Shown here: positions 18,769-29,474 of the stretch, in pieces
Position numbering within the stretch: position 1 is the stretch's first letter
Layout of the letters: each line of letters opens with the position of its first letter
Notes under the pieces: generated by a model
The model's input: only the letters and a program-made list of their open reading frames with translations
Database searches by the model: none
Told to the model about the DNA's origin: nothing
Assembly: GCA_910592205.1 (NCBI GenBank)
Contig: CAJVPJ010000298.1
Span: 1 to 29,928 of the forward strand
Length of the DNA stretch: 29,928 bases
Direction of reading: 5' to 3'
Source: Paraglomus occultum
Lineage: Eukaryota > Glomeromycota > Glomeromycetes > Paraglomerales > Paraglomeraceae
Program-made: the position numbers and the translations under genes

Positions 18769-20810
18769 TTTTATTATTTGAGAACGTTTTCGCTGCTTTA
18801 ATTGTACGTAATTCTGTAATTGAGTACATGGCACGGACCATGGTTTTTTATAATTTATGTGTAGTAAATAAGACGACGTCGACAAAGGAATTTGCATTGA
18901 TTGATTTAATGAAAATTTACTCTGGCTATTCTGTATGTAATATTGCTTTATCCTAAGAGTTTTCGGAAGAGATATTCATGGTCTCATGTCTTCGTTAATT
19001 ACAAGGATGAGTGTGTAGGTTGTTTGCACGCGTTGCGACTCACGTACACAATTGTGCTCAATATTTTGGAAACAAATGTAAGAATCGGATTGTCACATAA
19101 TAATAAAGACGACCACTCCTTTTTGTTACGTATATCATAACACTTGAAATATCTACGATTTATCAAAGTATAATCACTGTAAATCCTGTAAGAATGTTTA
19201 GAATTGTTATCGTTCGGTTTTTTTCTACATCTGTCACAATTTTATTTCCCTTTACTGATAATGCTTACTAAAAGCTTATTAGGGTAAGTTCAACTGAGAG
19301 TAATACACGTATTATCCGTGCCATCTTTTTCGCTGGTGATGACTGTTTTTAGCACGCCAACGGTACAAAAACGCAGAAATACAAAAAAAAGCATGACATA
19401 CACACACAAACGGCAGAGTATTATCGAAAATAAGCCAATAAAAAGTACAATTACGATGAAGGTAGTTTTAGGATGTCTGATGCCAGATTGGGAAGCTTGG
19501 GCTTGTCATTGAATCACGGTGTTGTTGGCGCTGATTTGCTTTTGTGCTTCGCTCGAAGTGTCTAAAGTAGAAATGTTATCGTTTCGACAACATAGTGGTT
19601 TGTTGAGTTGATGAAGTAAACTCGTATAATTGAGACTTGTCTGTGTAAACCGGCGTTTTTAGATATAACGATAAGAGGGGTAATACGTTGCATGGGGGCG
19701 ATTTGATCAGGTGATCTCGAAATACTGAGATAGTCTGAAACACTCAATTTATTTCATGTATTTTATTGGATTTTAATAGCTGCGGTAGTTAGAAATTAGT
19801 TCTCAAAAGATGTATAAACGGTCGCTATCCGACTTGATGTACTCATGTGTTGATGTCTGACTCTACTGAATAGGCTCTGAGCAATAGATACTCTGATATC
19901 TTACTCAATCCGAGCAGTGAGTAGAAAATTCTTAGCATCAAAAATGCTGACAGCATATGATGTTTGGCACATATTGCTTTGAACGTCAAATGCTATTAGC
20001 GACTGGTATTTGAAACTGATCATCTCGAATGTCTAAAGCTTTTGGTATATAATGTTTAGCGCCTAATGAACGTCGAATATGCCTTCAGTATGAAAGGTCC
20101 GTGATGACTTGGAAATAAAATAATTGTTAACTCTCATTCTAAAAATAAATGATTGAAATCCAACTTTGTTTACGCATTTAACATGATCGACCCTGCATAT
20201 CGACCCTGAATTCGATGATCGACATTAACATTGGATTGAACGTATACTAAATCTTGTTTCGCTACGACTAATCCGATAATTATGATTGATTATTCATAAC
20301 GAAAGGTTGAAACTCATAAGAAACGATTAAAGTTAATGCTGTAATTAGAACGTTCGTTCTTATTATAACATTCTTTACGAAAGAGAGTTAATGATGTTGG
20401 GTTAATAATATTATTTGTTTCAAAACGGGGACAAGCCTTTCCGTCGGCTTAAAGCGTAGTAATTTTACTATGTGTTTCTACGTTGCGAACATTTAATAAC
20501 TTTCTTAACCAACATAATCAAGGTTATGGTTCCGATGTGGTTAATGTGAATAAGAAGATTAATATCGTATCGTATAATTATAATGGTTGGATAAATTGTA
20601 ATTAATCGTTCGCCGTTCGAACAAAATATTATTCACTTAACACATCGACGAAGCAATCTCATTGCTATATACATTATCATTGTTACTATCAACTGAGTAT
20701 GGATAATATTCCATTTAGGGGATGAATAGCTCATGTTGTATAACGGGAATATTCTATTGAATATTCGACAAGTTGAATTCCCTCATTCGAGAGTGTTCAT
20801 AATTGGTTTG
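18769..20810. other. intergenic, nothing recognised
   Basis: About 2 kb of AT-rich sequence. Short open frames (18943-19140, 19318-19512, 19562-19747) carry no motif. The segment 19820-20110 is slightly less AT-rich and, on the - strand, has a run of codons with protein-like composition interrupted by stops; I could not place it. Confidence 0.45.
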
Positions 20811-20979
20811 TTTATGTCGCTTCCAAACTGACATGTGTCAGATGAGAATAGTAGAAAATTAGCAATAAATATGACAATGTTTTATTGAATAATATATTGT
20901 CGTATAACAGTTTGGAAGCGACATAAAATTCTGATCTGACATATATCACTTCGGAATGATGATCTGACATACAACAATC
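20811..20979. mobile_element. MITE copy, partial
   Basis: The internal 17-bp inverted repeat ATGTCGCTTCCAAACTG is perfect (20814-20830 and its complement near 20910-20926). The stretch TTAGCAATAAATATGACAATG and surrounding sequence match the copy at 21399-21615 over about 130 bp. The right end reads ACATACAACAATCC, complementary to that family's TTGTTGTATGT terminus. The matching left terminus, about 45 bp, is missing. Confidence 0.65.
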
Positions 20980-21398
20980 CAGGTACGTGCATGTGGTATA
21001 TGCAGCGACATGGCATGGCACTTGAATGGGTTTATCTGGGAAATTGAAAGTAGTAATAGTCTGTGAACAAGGCATAGATTAATTAACAATGTGTTAGACG
21101 GAAAAGTTTCATAAGCGGTACGATTGGAGGCAGCGGAACTGTCTACAGTCAGGACTCGATATAGTAAAGTCTCGATATAGTAAATTTCGCGTTATAGTCA
21201 AGAATTCCTAACAAAAAACCGAATTATTAAATTTTCCCTCGATAAAATGAAGTTTCATAGTAAAGTCTCGATAATAGTAAATTCGCGTTATAGTAAAGTT
21301 TCCTCTCAAACAATATTAGTAAATTGTCTCTTGATATAGTGAAGATTGTACAACTTGATGGATTTTGACCAATCATAATACAAACACGTGGTAAATAC

Positions 21399-21615
21399 CA
21401 ACGATTGTTGTATGTCAGATCGGAATTTATGTCGATATGTGTCAGATTAGAATTTTATGCCGCTTCCAAACTGGCATGTGTCAGATGAGAAAATAGAAAA
21501 TTAGCAATAAATATGACAATGTTTTATTGAACCATATATTGTCATATGTCAGTTTGGAAGTGACATAAAATTTGATCTGACATAAATTCTAATCTGGCAT
21601 ACAACAACAATCGTT
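21399..21615. mobile_element. MITE copy, nested in the pogo-like element
   Basis: The left end reads AACGATTGTTGTATGTCAGA and the complement of the right end reads AACGATTGTTGTTGTATGCC, giving long imperfect terminal inverted repeats. Inner inverted repeats around GCTTCCAAACTG and CAGTTTGGAAG, and the A/T-rich centre, match the copy at 20811-20979. It sits immediately before the transposase remnant of the host element, so it inserted later. Confidence 0.65.
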
Positions 21616-21621
21616 TCAATC

Positions 21622-21912
21622 GTAAAGAATTGTGAGTCAAATGAATTGGATGATGGAGATTTGGAGACAGAGCCGTTATCCTATGCACAAGCCATTACAT
21701 TTGTTGACGGCATCATAACTTTTCTTGAACAACAACCGGATGGCGATTTTATTGTTGATAATTTTTTCGTCAGAAGTTTAAGCAAATTGAAAATTTCAAG
21801 AAATTTGCTTCGAGAAAACAAAGCGTGTTGGATATGTTTGTTCATAAACATTAAGTATCGCACAATAATAGGTGTTATAGTCAATTTTACGTTTTTTTTG
21901 AAATGGCTTTAA
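21622..21912 (+). pseudogene. Tigger/pogo transposase C-terminal fragment
   Basis: The frame reads C-E-S-N-E-L-D-D-G-D, then S-Y-A-Q-A-I, I-T-F-L-E-Q-Q-P-D-G-D-F and L-S-K-L. An acidic patch followed by the F-L-E-Q-Q helix is the recognisable C-terminal end of CENP-B/Tigger-like transposases in fungi. It lies inside the inverted repeats of the 21146-22152 element in the expected orientation. The DDE catalytic and DNA-binding domains are absent. The last residues diverge, and the usual K-Q-[TS]-[TS]-[IL] ending is not seen here. Confidence 0.55.
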
Positions 21913-22201
21913 TAAATTACCAAATCAAGAAGTTATTACATAATTGAATGGTATGACATTTGCCCGTTAATCGTTCAGCACTATTGAATCTTCAGTCAAA
22001 ATAACGTTTGAGTCATTTATTATTATACTACCACAAGACTGGCCAGTTGCGATTTATGCCACGTATAAACTTTACTATAATATAATGAGAAGATTCGATA
22101 TAGTGAAGAAAAATCTCCGTCCCATTGACTTTCCTATATCGAGTCCTGACTGTGCTGATAATGATACTAGAGGGTAACAAAAGGGTATTATATTGAATTT
22201 T

Positions 22202-22713
22202 GGGGGGTTAGGTATGGTAGTGTTACAAACATATGGGAAGCCTTATATGAAATTCCATAAAACCAAGTTTTTTTCCGCCGATCATTTGCCGATCACTTTC
22301 GATAGTTATTAAACACACGAACTTCAAGCAAGCTACGCTTATAAAGTTTGTATCGATATATAATACAACGCCTGCTCCATAAGAAAATAGAGAAAATTTT
22401 TTAATTTTAATATAAATATAATAAAAAAATGGGGTTTAAAAACATGTTCTTCTATGCAAACCATACTGTTGTTAACAAAAACAAAAAACTGTCTCTATTT
22501 TCTTGTAGAGCATTTTTTGTAGCATGTATTAGTACAGACTGTATAAGCATAGCTTGCTTCGTCCAAAAGTTATCGAGGTTTAAAGTTCGTGTGTTTTAAC
22601 TATCGAAAGTGATCGGCAAATGATCGGCGGAAAAAAACTTGGTTTATGGAATTTCATATGAGGCTTCCCATATGTTTGTAACACTACCACATCTAACCTC
22701 GACATCTAACCCC
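22202..22713. mobile_element. foldback-type MITE of about 512 bp
   Basis: The two arms are inverted copies over most of the length. For example 22214-22325 (GGTAGTGTTACAAACATATG to CACACGAACTT) is complementary to 22583-22690. Further matching pairs lie inward (CAAGCAAGCTACGCTTATA with its complement near 22545, and AAGAAAATAGAG with CTCTATTTTCTT). The outer ends share GGGGTTAG; the right arm has 13 extra bases. No coding sequence is present. It ends about 165 bp before the kinase-TPR start codon, so an open frame running upstream of that gene (from 22639) begins inside this element and is not a real N terminus. Confidence 0.7.
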
Positions 22714-22878
22714 AATATTGAGGAGAGTGTGACACAAAAACGGTCTAGAATTTTTCCGAATGGCCACAACATGCTCATCAAATTCTTAAAATCAACCGAC
22801 TACCAATCAGATTTCGAGTACGATCCTCGATTACGGAGTACTTCGGCTACTTTCCTGCTCTTACGTTTGCTACTAAAG

Positions 22879-25770
22879 ATGTCTAGATCATCTTATAAAG
22901 AATGGCTAGAGACATGCATTCAAGAAGGTTCAATCCGTTGCTGTCTAGAAAAAGACATAAAGCTAGACACTTTACCTATTGGTAATGGAGCATTTGGGGT
23001 TGTATACAAGGCAACGATGAAGCAGAGCTGTGTCAAGATAATCTTGCGCAGAAAATCCGACATTTTCCCAGACACTACTGTTGCAGTGAAGATTTTGATT
23101 TCAGACAGCCATGGAGATTGCGAAGAAGATTTGCATCAACAACTTGTCAAAGAGGTAGTAGTAGCCTATTATCATCAGTTATGCTTGCCCATTTCTTCTG
23201 TGTGGTTGACTAATTTGAATGGATACCATCCCGTAGCTGAAGCACCACAAGGAAGCGAACAATCATCCAAACGTTATTCGTTTCTTTGGTTTATACAAAG
23301 GTAGTTAGCAAAAGGCGAGCAATTTATTTACTTATCACTACAAAAATAGCTTTTAATCGTATTCGCAACCCCTTGCAGACAAACATGAGAATTATCATAT
23401 GACGTTTGAACTAGCTGACGGCGGAAATTTGGGTGAATATTTAAGGAAACACTTTAAGAGCTTGACCTGGAAAGACAAATACAAGCTGGGTTTAGGAATT
23501 ACCAATGGACTAAATCATTTACATGACCTTGATATTATTCACAAGGATTTGGTATGTACCGCCCACATTTCGATTATGTTATTTGAACTCACATCCTGTC
23601 TTGAACTGACGCATGCGTTCGTTTTTAGTCATCGAGTAACATTCTTATTAAATCGGGTGTTGCAAAGATAACCGATTTCGGTTTATCGAGTGTGTTGAAA
23701 CAAGCGATGTCCAAATCGCGAGACGGCGCTCCAGCATATAAGGATCCGATGTCTTTTAAAGACAGTTTATACCGACGTGGCAAGAAATCCGATATATTTA
23801 GCCTTGGTGTAATACTATGGGAAATATCCAGTGGCAAAGGTCCATGCAGAGGGCTTACCGAATATTGCGATATTTATATGTGCAGGCTTAAGGGTGGTTT
23901 TCGTGATCCTTCATTTCCTGGAACACCTAAAGAATATATTAGTCTATATTCAGATTGTTGGGATGAAGATCCTAATAAGCGGCCATTGTGTACTAAGGTT
24001 TATAAGAGATTGCAGCTCTGTTACGAAATTATCAATCTTAGCGAGTCGTTGAAAGTTAAACCAAACAATGCATCGATGTTGAGTCGAAGGGGACTTGTTT
24101 ACCTAAATCTGAAACAAGATGACAATTCACTAATCGATTTTAACAAATCGTTAGAGCTTGAACCAAATGATGCATGGACATTGAATCGAAGGGGAGGTTT
24201 CCATAATAATCAAAAACAATACGACAATTCACTAATCGATTTTAACAAATCGTTAGAGATTAAACCAAATGATGTGTGGGCATTGAGTCGGAGAGGCCTT
24301 GTCTATTTGAATTTAAAACAATACGACAACTCTTTAATTGATTTTAACAGCTCGTTAGCAATTGAACCAAGTGATGCATGGGCACTGAGTCGAAGGGGAC
24401 TTGTCTATCTGAACTTAAAACAATATGATAACTCACTAGCCGATCTCAACAAATCGTTAGAGTTCGATCCAAACGACGCATGGGCTTTGAGTCGAAGGGG
24501 ATGTGTTTATAATAATCTTAAACAATACGACAACGCACTAGTCGATCTCAACAAATCGTTAGACATTGAACCAAATGACGCATGGGCATTGAAATATAGA
24601 GGATGTGTCTATCTAAATCTAAAACAATACAACGAATCACTGATCGATTTCAACAAATCGTTAAAGATTGAACCGAATGATGCATGGACACTGAGTCGAA
24701 GAGGACTTGTTTACTTAAAGTTAAAACAATGCAACAACTCGCTAACCGATCTCGACAATTCGTTACAGATTGAGCCAAATGATGCATGGACTTTGAGTCA
24801 AAGGGGAGGTGTCTATAATAATCTAAAAGAATACAACAAGTCACTAGTAGACTTTAATAAATCGTTAGAGATCGAACCAAATGACGCATGGGCATTGAGT
24901 CGAAGGGGATGTGTATATAATAATCTAAAACAATATGATAAATCACTAGTCGATTTCAACAACTCGTTAGAAATTGAACCAAATGACGCATGGGCATTGA
25001 GTCGAAGGGGACTTGTCTATCTAAATTTAAAACAATATGACAATTCACTAATCGATCTCAACGAATCGTTACAGATTGAGCCAAATGATGCATGGGCATT
25101 GAGTCGAAGGGGAGGTGTCTATCTAAATTTAAGGCAATACGACAGTTCGCTAATCGATTTTAACAAATCGTTACAGATTGAACCAAATGATGCATGGACA
25201 TTGAGTCGAAGAGGAGGTGCTTATAATAATCTAAAGCAGCACGAAAATTCGTTAATCGATTTCAACAGATCGTTAGAAATTGAACCAAAGGATGCATGGA
25301 CATTGAGTCGAAGGGGACTTGTCTATAATAATCTAAAACAATATGACGAATCACTAATCGATTTCAATAAATCGTTGGAGATTGAACCACATGATGCATG
25401 GGCATTGAGTCGAAGGGGACTTGTCTATCTAAACTTAGAACAATATGATAACTCACTAGTCGATCTCAACAAATCGTTAGAGTTCGATCCAAACGACGCA
25501 TGGGCTTTGGGTCGAAGAGGAGGTGTCTATTTAAAACTGAAACAATACGAGAATTCTCTAGCTGATTTCAACAAATCGTTAGAGCTTAAGCCAAATGATT
25601 CGTGGACATTAAGCCGAAGAGGAGATGCTTATTTTAATTTAAAACAATATGATAATTCATTAATTGATTTCAACAAGTCGTTGGAGATTGAACCGAATAA
25701 TGCTTATGCCATAAGTATAAGAGATCAGGTTTATGAGATGCTCAAGAAAGACACAAGAGTCACAACGTAG
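22879..25770 (+). CDS. protein kinase fused to sixteen TPRs
   Basis: Four exons joined by three introns: 22879-23154, 23237-23300, 23379-23551 and 23629-25770, all GT-AG, giving 884 residues. The kinase domain covers residues about 25-290: glycine loop GNGAFGVV at 35-42, Lys71 in VAVK, F-F-G-L-Y after the first splice, HKDLSSSN with Asp170 (K in place of R of HRD), DFG at 187-189, P-A-Y-K-D in place of APE, SDIFSLG and DPNKRP. Sixteen TPRs of exactly 34 residues fill 319-862, then a capping helix. The start MSRSSYKEW begins the family-typical S-Y-x-E-W segment. The architecture suggests a TKL-like Ser/Thr kinase whose TPR rod docks partners, probably in the cytoplasm; substrates are unknown. 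All main catalytic residues are present. The third exon-intron junctions were chosen because they restore continuous kinase motifs. A 5'-truncated relative lies at 14517-15593. Confidence 0.88.
24070..25701 (+). repeat. sixteen tandem 102-bp repeats encoding TPRs
   Basis: Sixteen units of 102 bp follow each other without a single insertion or deletion (16 x 102 = 1632 bp). The unit encodes A-W-[AT]-L-S-R-R-G at its start and ends with [IF]-[ED]-P-N-D. Repeats differ mostly by synonymous changes and by an alternation of V-Y-L-N-L and V-Y-N-N-L. Units 4 and 14 share the distinctive S-L-E-F-D-P-N-D ending, including DNA wording, pointing to unequal exchange or block duplication inside the array. 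Confidence 0.9.
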
Positions 25771-26630
25771 ATAGTCTCAGCCGTTTTGGTATATTGAAGT
25801 TCAAGATGTGTATATGCACATAGAGTTTATTTCGATGCATTGTAAACAGTACAACTCATTATTTACAATGATTGAGTTATTTATTCAAATCATAGATACT
25901 AATACTGGCTTTTAAGGAACAATAACTGGGTTAGGATTGGATGGGATGGAAAAAAAAAGTTATACACAGTAATGACTGTATTTCCAGCTTGAAGTATGAA
26001 GAGATCTTTGATTGTATGTATTTTGAATGGAATAATTACAGTAAACTAACTGGTCATAACTATTTATATTGTTTACAAAACTTTCCTGTTTATATTTAGT
26101 GTTAGTTTTCCTTAAAGTATGTCTGCATATTTTATAAATATGAATATAAAATGTTATACCAAAAGTGTCTAAATTGGTAAGGTAATCACAGCCAAACAGA
26201 CTGTTATTTTTATTGGCCATATTTATTCTACGTATTAATATACAGTGTGACACGAAATTATTGATAATAAATAATAGGCTATTTACATTAATATGCCAGC
26301 CAACAACTAATTGTTATTTTTAAAATTTGTTTGATTAAACTCATAACAACATCATTTATTACAAAAATTTAATGAGTTATTCCTCATTTTCCTTTATTCT
26401 TATTATTATTATAAGCTTGCATCTATCTCTCATTGAGTTACTCTTAACTAGATTTATTAACATGTGGTTTTGCAATTTTTGGCATGCATTTTTTGACAAT
26501 ACTAATACTCCAGAGGTTTTGATGAAATTAACTCTTAGAAGGCCAATCAATAACTTCAGGAATGTTTTCCTGAAGAATAGATTGACAAGGTGTCTCATAA
26601 GGTCATTGCATACTAACACTATGATTATAG
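25771..26630. other. intergenic, nothing recognised
   Basis: About 860 bp, AT-rich. Open frames on both strands over 26372-26728 overlap each other and the left end of the next transposon, and have no motif. Confidence 0.5.
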
Positions 26631-26632
26631 TA

Positions 26633-27371
26633 CAGTCAACTTCCGTTAATTCGGACACCAACTTTCCCGAGGGTTTTGGACGAATTAACGTGGTTGGACG
26701 AATAATCGATTTAGGGTGCACAAAGTGATAAACAGTTTTTTATTAAAAATAATTTTCGATGGAAGGCTGTTATACCGTAACCTACAATAAACATGAAACT
26801 TGACTAATGAGTCGACGAACGATTGATAAATCGTCTACACAAATATAAAATATTATGTTGTTTATGAAATAATAAAGACTTTTAACGCATAATAACTTGT
26901 ATTGTAATTTTCCTACTCCATACTCGTTTGCTAGGTTACGATAGAATATCTCTTTGACATTGACAAATTTTCTTCTTTTGTATGGCAGTTAAATGAGTAT
27001 ATGGTTTGGAGCGGTATCACTTCTGTGATAATCCATCAAACTCGTTTGTAATTTGAACGGTTGGAATTTATTAAGAGTCCGAATTAAAGGGAGAATAAGC
27101 GTCCGAATTAATGTGGAATAATCTTACCGTATTAGGAATTCTGGTTCATCATATATAGAAATGATGGTCAATGGCCGAATTGAAGCTGTCATTTACAATA
27201 TTTGATTTAAACAGTTGATCCGTGACAGCTGTCCGAACCGAATTATCGTGATATCATAAGTATCGGACGAATAAAAGGAAGGAATCAGATAGGAGAAAAA
27301 GAGTCCGACGTTAAACGTTCGGATTATCGGAAATACGAATTAAAGGGGGACGAATTAACCGAAGTTGACTG
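26633..27371 (-). mobile_element. internally deleted pogo/Tigger-like element, 739 bp
   Basis: The left end CAGTCAACTTCCGTTAATTCG and the complement of the right end CAGTCAACTTCGGTTAATTCG form terminal inverted repeats. Both are flanked by TA (26631-26632 and 27372-27373), the target duplication of Tc1/mariner-pogo elements. Repeated GAATTAA/TCCGAATTA words lie near both ends. Degraded transposase pieces are readable inside on the - strand. The ends and TA flanks are well preserved, so insertion is comparatively recent although the protein is dead. Confidence 0.8.
26743..26988 (-). pseudogene. pogo-like transposase remnants (N- and C-terminal pieces)
   Basis: On the - strand, 26988-26868 reads P-Y-K-R-R-K-F-V, then N-L-A-N-E-Y-G-V-G-K, the helix-turn-helix of CENP-B/pogo N termini. 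From 26835 to 26743 it reads D-D-L-S-I-V-R-R-L-I-S-Q-V and, after a frame change, Q-P-S-I-E-N-Y-F, the usual C-terminal ending. It closely parallels N-D-L-S-V-I-S-R-L-I-N-Q-V and Q-T-S-I-E-N-Y in the element at the window's right edge. The whole catalytic middle is deleted. Confidence 0.55.
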
Positions 27372-27373
27372 TA

Positions 27374-28182
27374 TTAATGAAATTGTTTACAGTCACAATG
27401 GGAGATGGAAAACTTGCAATGTCACTTTACACTACAAACACCCTTTGAATATATAAAGCTTGAGAAGAGCCCTGAAGGAATAAATGTTTTAAAAGTATTC
27501 CTTGACTTACATTTTACATTGCAATGTTTGGGACTTATCATAACACTGCTTTAGGAGGTATACTTGCAGATTGGTAACATTAAATATGGCATTACAGTTG
27601 CAAAGTAAAAAGCAACTAAGAAATTATTTTCTTCCTGGTCTTGTTCCATTTGGAGTAACTTTCGGATTTTGCTCAACCTATCTTTACAACAACTACAAAA
27701 AATATGACATTGGAAACTGTAAATGATCCAACATGAATTAGTGGATACCTTTGTCATTGGTTTTCTTCGCGAGGCGGCTTTGTTCAACTACCCCAGTAGC
27801 ACCAACAAAATTTCGCTGGTCATGCGTCTGATTTTGTGACACAACAATACGATGACCAATGAAAACTTTTGCAATAATTGCGTTCACATGCAAATTTTGC
27901 ATTTCCCTATATGGACGAAGTTTACGAACGCAGCTTCCTAATTAGGTTTGACATCCCAATTTGGATAGTGGTCGCTGTTACAGCACAAGTCTATTATACA
28001 AGTCGATATCAATGATTATAGTAATTATAATAAATGATAATTTTATTTATTGCTTAAACTAATATTAATGATAATAATATCTTGTATTTTGGTTGTGATC
28101 TCTCCATGTTCTGGGATTTGTTGTACGATTATTATAATGATTTATGTCATCTACAATCCCGATTATAGTATTAAACTTATTT
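27374..28182. other. intergenic with two short unplaced open frames
   Basis: About 800 bp. A 46-codon + frame at 27586-27726 reads R-N-Y-F-L-P-G-L-V-P-F-G-V-T-F. It may be a scrap of a transposon-encoded protein, but is too short to assign. A 67-codon - frame at 27941-27738 reads N-A-I-I-A-K-V-F-I-G-H-R-I-V-V, without a family I can name. Neither has convincing start or splice context. Confidence 0.35.
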
Positions 28183-29474
28183 TTAATACCGAAAATTACT
28201 CAAATTACGCTGTTCAACAACAATCGCATGCATGTCTCTAAGGTACCGCTCAATTGTCTCAAAATTTCTTCGCCCTTCCTCTGCCTCCTGCTCTTCCTGA
28301 TTGTTATTATTGTCTCCTACTTCCAAATTGTCCCAAATATGCGCAGAAGTAAATTCTACAATAGTACACATATTTATATATTAGTGTTGAAAAATATATA
28401 GGATAAGAATTAAACAAGGATTGCTTACCTCTAGCATTGCTAGTTTCAAAACTCAAATTGCCCTCAGCTTGCAAACTTGGATAGTTTAAAAATGGATAGA
28501 CTTCTTGACGAATGACAGAAGTGAAAAAGCTTGCATTTAATCTTAAATTTGGAGTGCTCAGAACCAGATGATAACACATCGGCCAACGGCTGAACAAAAA
28601 AGCCCGGCAGCTACAAACCCATTTTGTGACATCTGTGACGTGTGGATTTGCCGTAATACTGTCACGGTTAGAGAGATTTTTCCACTCCTTTTTAAAATCC
28701 TTCCGCCATGCCACTGTCTCCCGCTTGGATGTCAATTGATAATATCGTCGTTGGTAATGTGGTAAAAGCCGTGTTATAATAACATATACAACCAAATCAA
28801 GTCGGGGACGGAAAAATTTCGGCCGAAAGTCTCTCTTTATCACTTTCCAATGTGCTTCGATTAACATAGTAGTTTTAAATAAACCTATTCTGTCTGGGTT
28901 TGCTGCTCGGGCCCATAACCTCCAATGACGCTTTTCGTACCAGTTCGTCCACATATATACCCATACATTTTTAAGATCATTTGTAACACAAAAACTGTAC
29001 ATTTCCCGTACAGATAGAAGCCAAATCTCATTCTCCGTAAGATATTGATTGTTGTCGTTTGGTAGCAATAGATGGAGATGAAAATGATATGATATTAATT
29101 CTAAAATTGTTTCACGAAGTTCCCTTGGACAAAAACGTATGTCGCAATTTTGACATAAACGAGTGCCTGTGTTTTGGTCTCTTGGGAAGGGATGAAAGTT
29201 TACATCGACAAAATCTACTTCTCGGTTAGCAGATTCAGCATTATAAATATTTGTGTTAACCGAGCTGTCAGCAAGTCTCTTTTTCACGGCTCTTCGTAAA
29301 TGCCAATAGCACAGCTGAATTTTTGTTGTAGGCCAAGTTTGTTGCGCGGCGTTAATTTGCGCCCAATCCTTATCGGTTAAGAAAAACTCTATACTTTGCA
29401 AACCGTTGGCATACAATGTGCTGAAAAATTGAGTAAGTGCTGATGTCCGAGCACCAGCTGTGTTTGCCGCAGTA
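28183..29474 (-). pseudogene. MULE transposase with SWIM finger, 5' end cut off by a pogo-like insertion
   Basis: Exon 29474-28429 and a last exon 28355-28183, joined across a 73-nt GT-AG intron, encode the C-terminal two thirds of a Mutator-like transposase. Seen in order: T-A-G-A-R-T-S-A-L-T-Q-F-F at the break, FFLTDKDWAQI, C-Y-W-H-L-R-R-A-V (the MULE C/H motif), EMYSFCVTN, WVYMWTNWY, IEAHWKVIKRDF, then the zinc-binding SWIM finger CSCRAF with C-x-H. The final exon gives an acidic, coiled-coil-like tail rich in E, N and Q. The frame is open upstream of the first possible start until exactly the TA at 29473-29474, where a pogo-type terminal repeat begins. The missing N-terminal part, including the first catalytic Asp, should lie beyond that insertion, outside the window. 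The remaining frame has no stops, so disruption is probably recent. Confidence 0.85.

Larger units (their letters stand above)
21146..22152 (+). mobile_element. pogo/Tigger-like DNA transposon relic containing a nested MITE
   Basis: Terminal inverted repeats begin CAGTCAGGACTCGATATAG at 21146 and end with the exact complement at 22152. The left flank is TA (21144-21145); the right flank is TG, a probable mutated TA duplication. Subterminal copies of CTCGATATAGTAAA repeat several times at 21160-21300, as is usual for this group. A transposase C-terminal remnant is at 21622-21912 and a MITE occupies 21399-21615. The central transposase domains are missing, so it is a dead, internally deleted copy. 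Confidence 0.7.

Noticed and set aside
21085-21145. I-G-G-S-G-T-V-Y next to the left end of the pogo-like element, like a kinase glycine loop
   Set aside because: The spacing of glycines is one short, only about 18 codons are open, and the right flank of the element shows no continuation of a kinase.
22639-22878. Upstream extension of the kinase-TPR frame
   Set aside because: The first 75 bases lie inside the foldback element and the rest does not resemble the family's N terminus; the start at 22879 fits better.
24070-25701. Regular repeats considered as a CRISPR-like or satellite array
   Set aside because: The 102-bp unit is coding, keeps frame, and encodes canonical 34-residue TPRs.
26372-26728. 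Overlapping open frames on both strands
   Set aside because: They mirror each other, have no motif, and run into the left terminal repeat of the 26633-27371 element.
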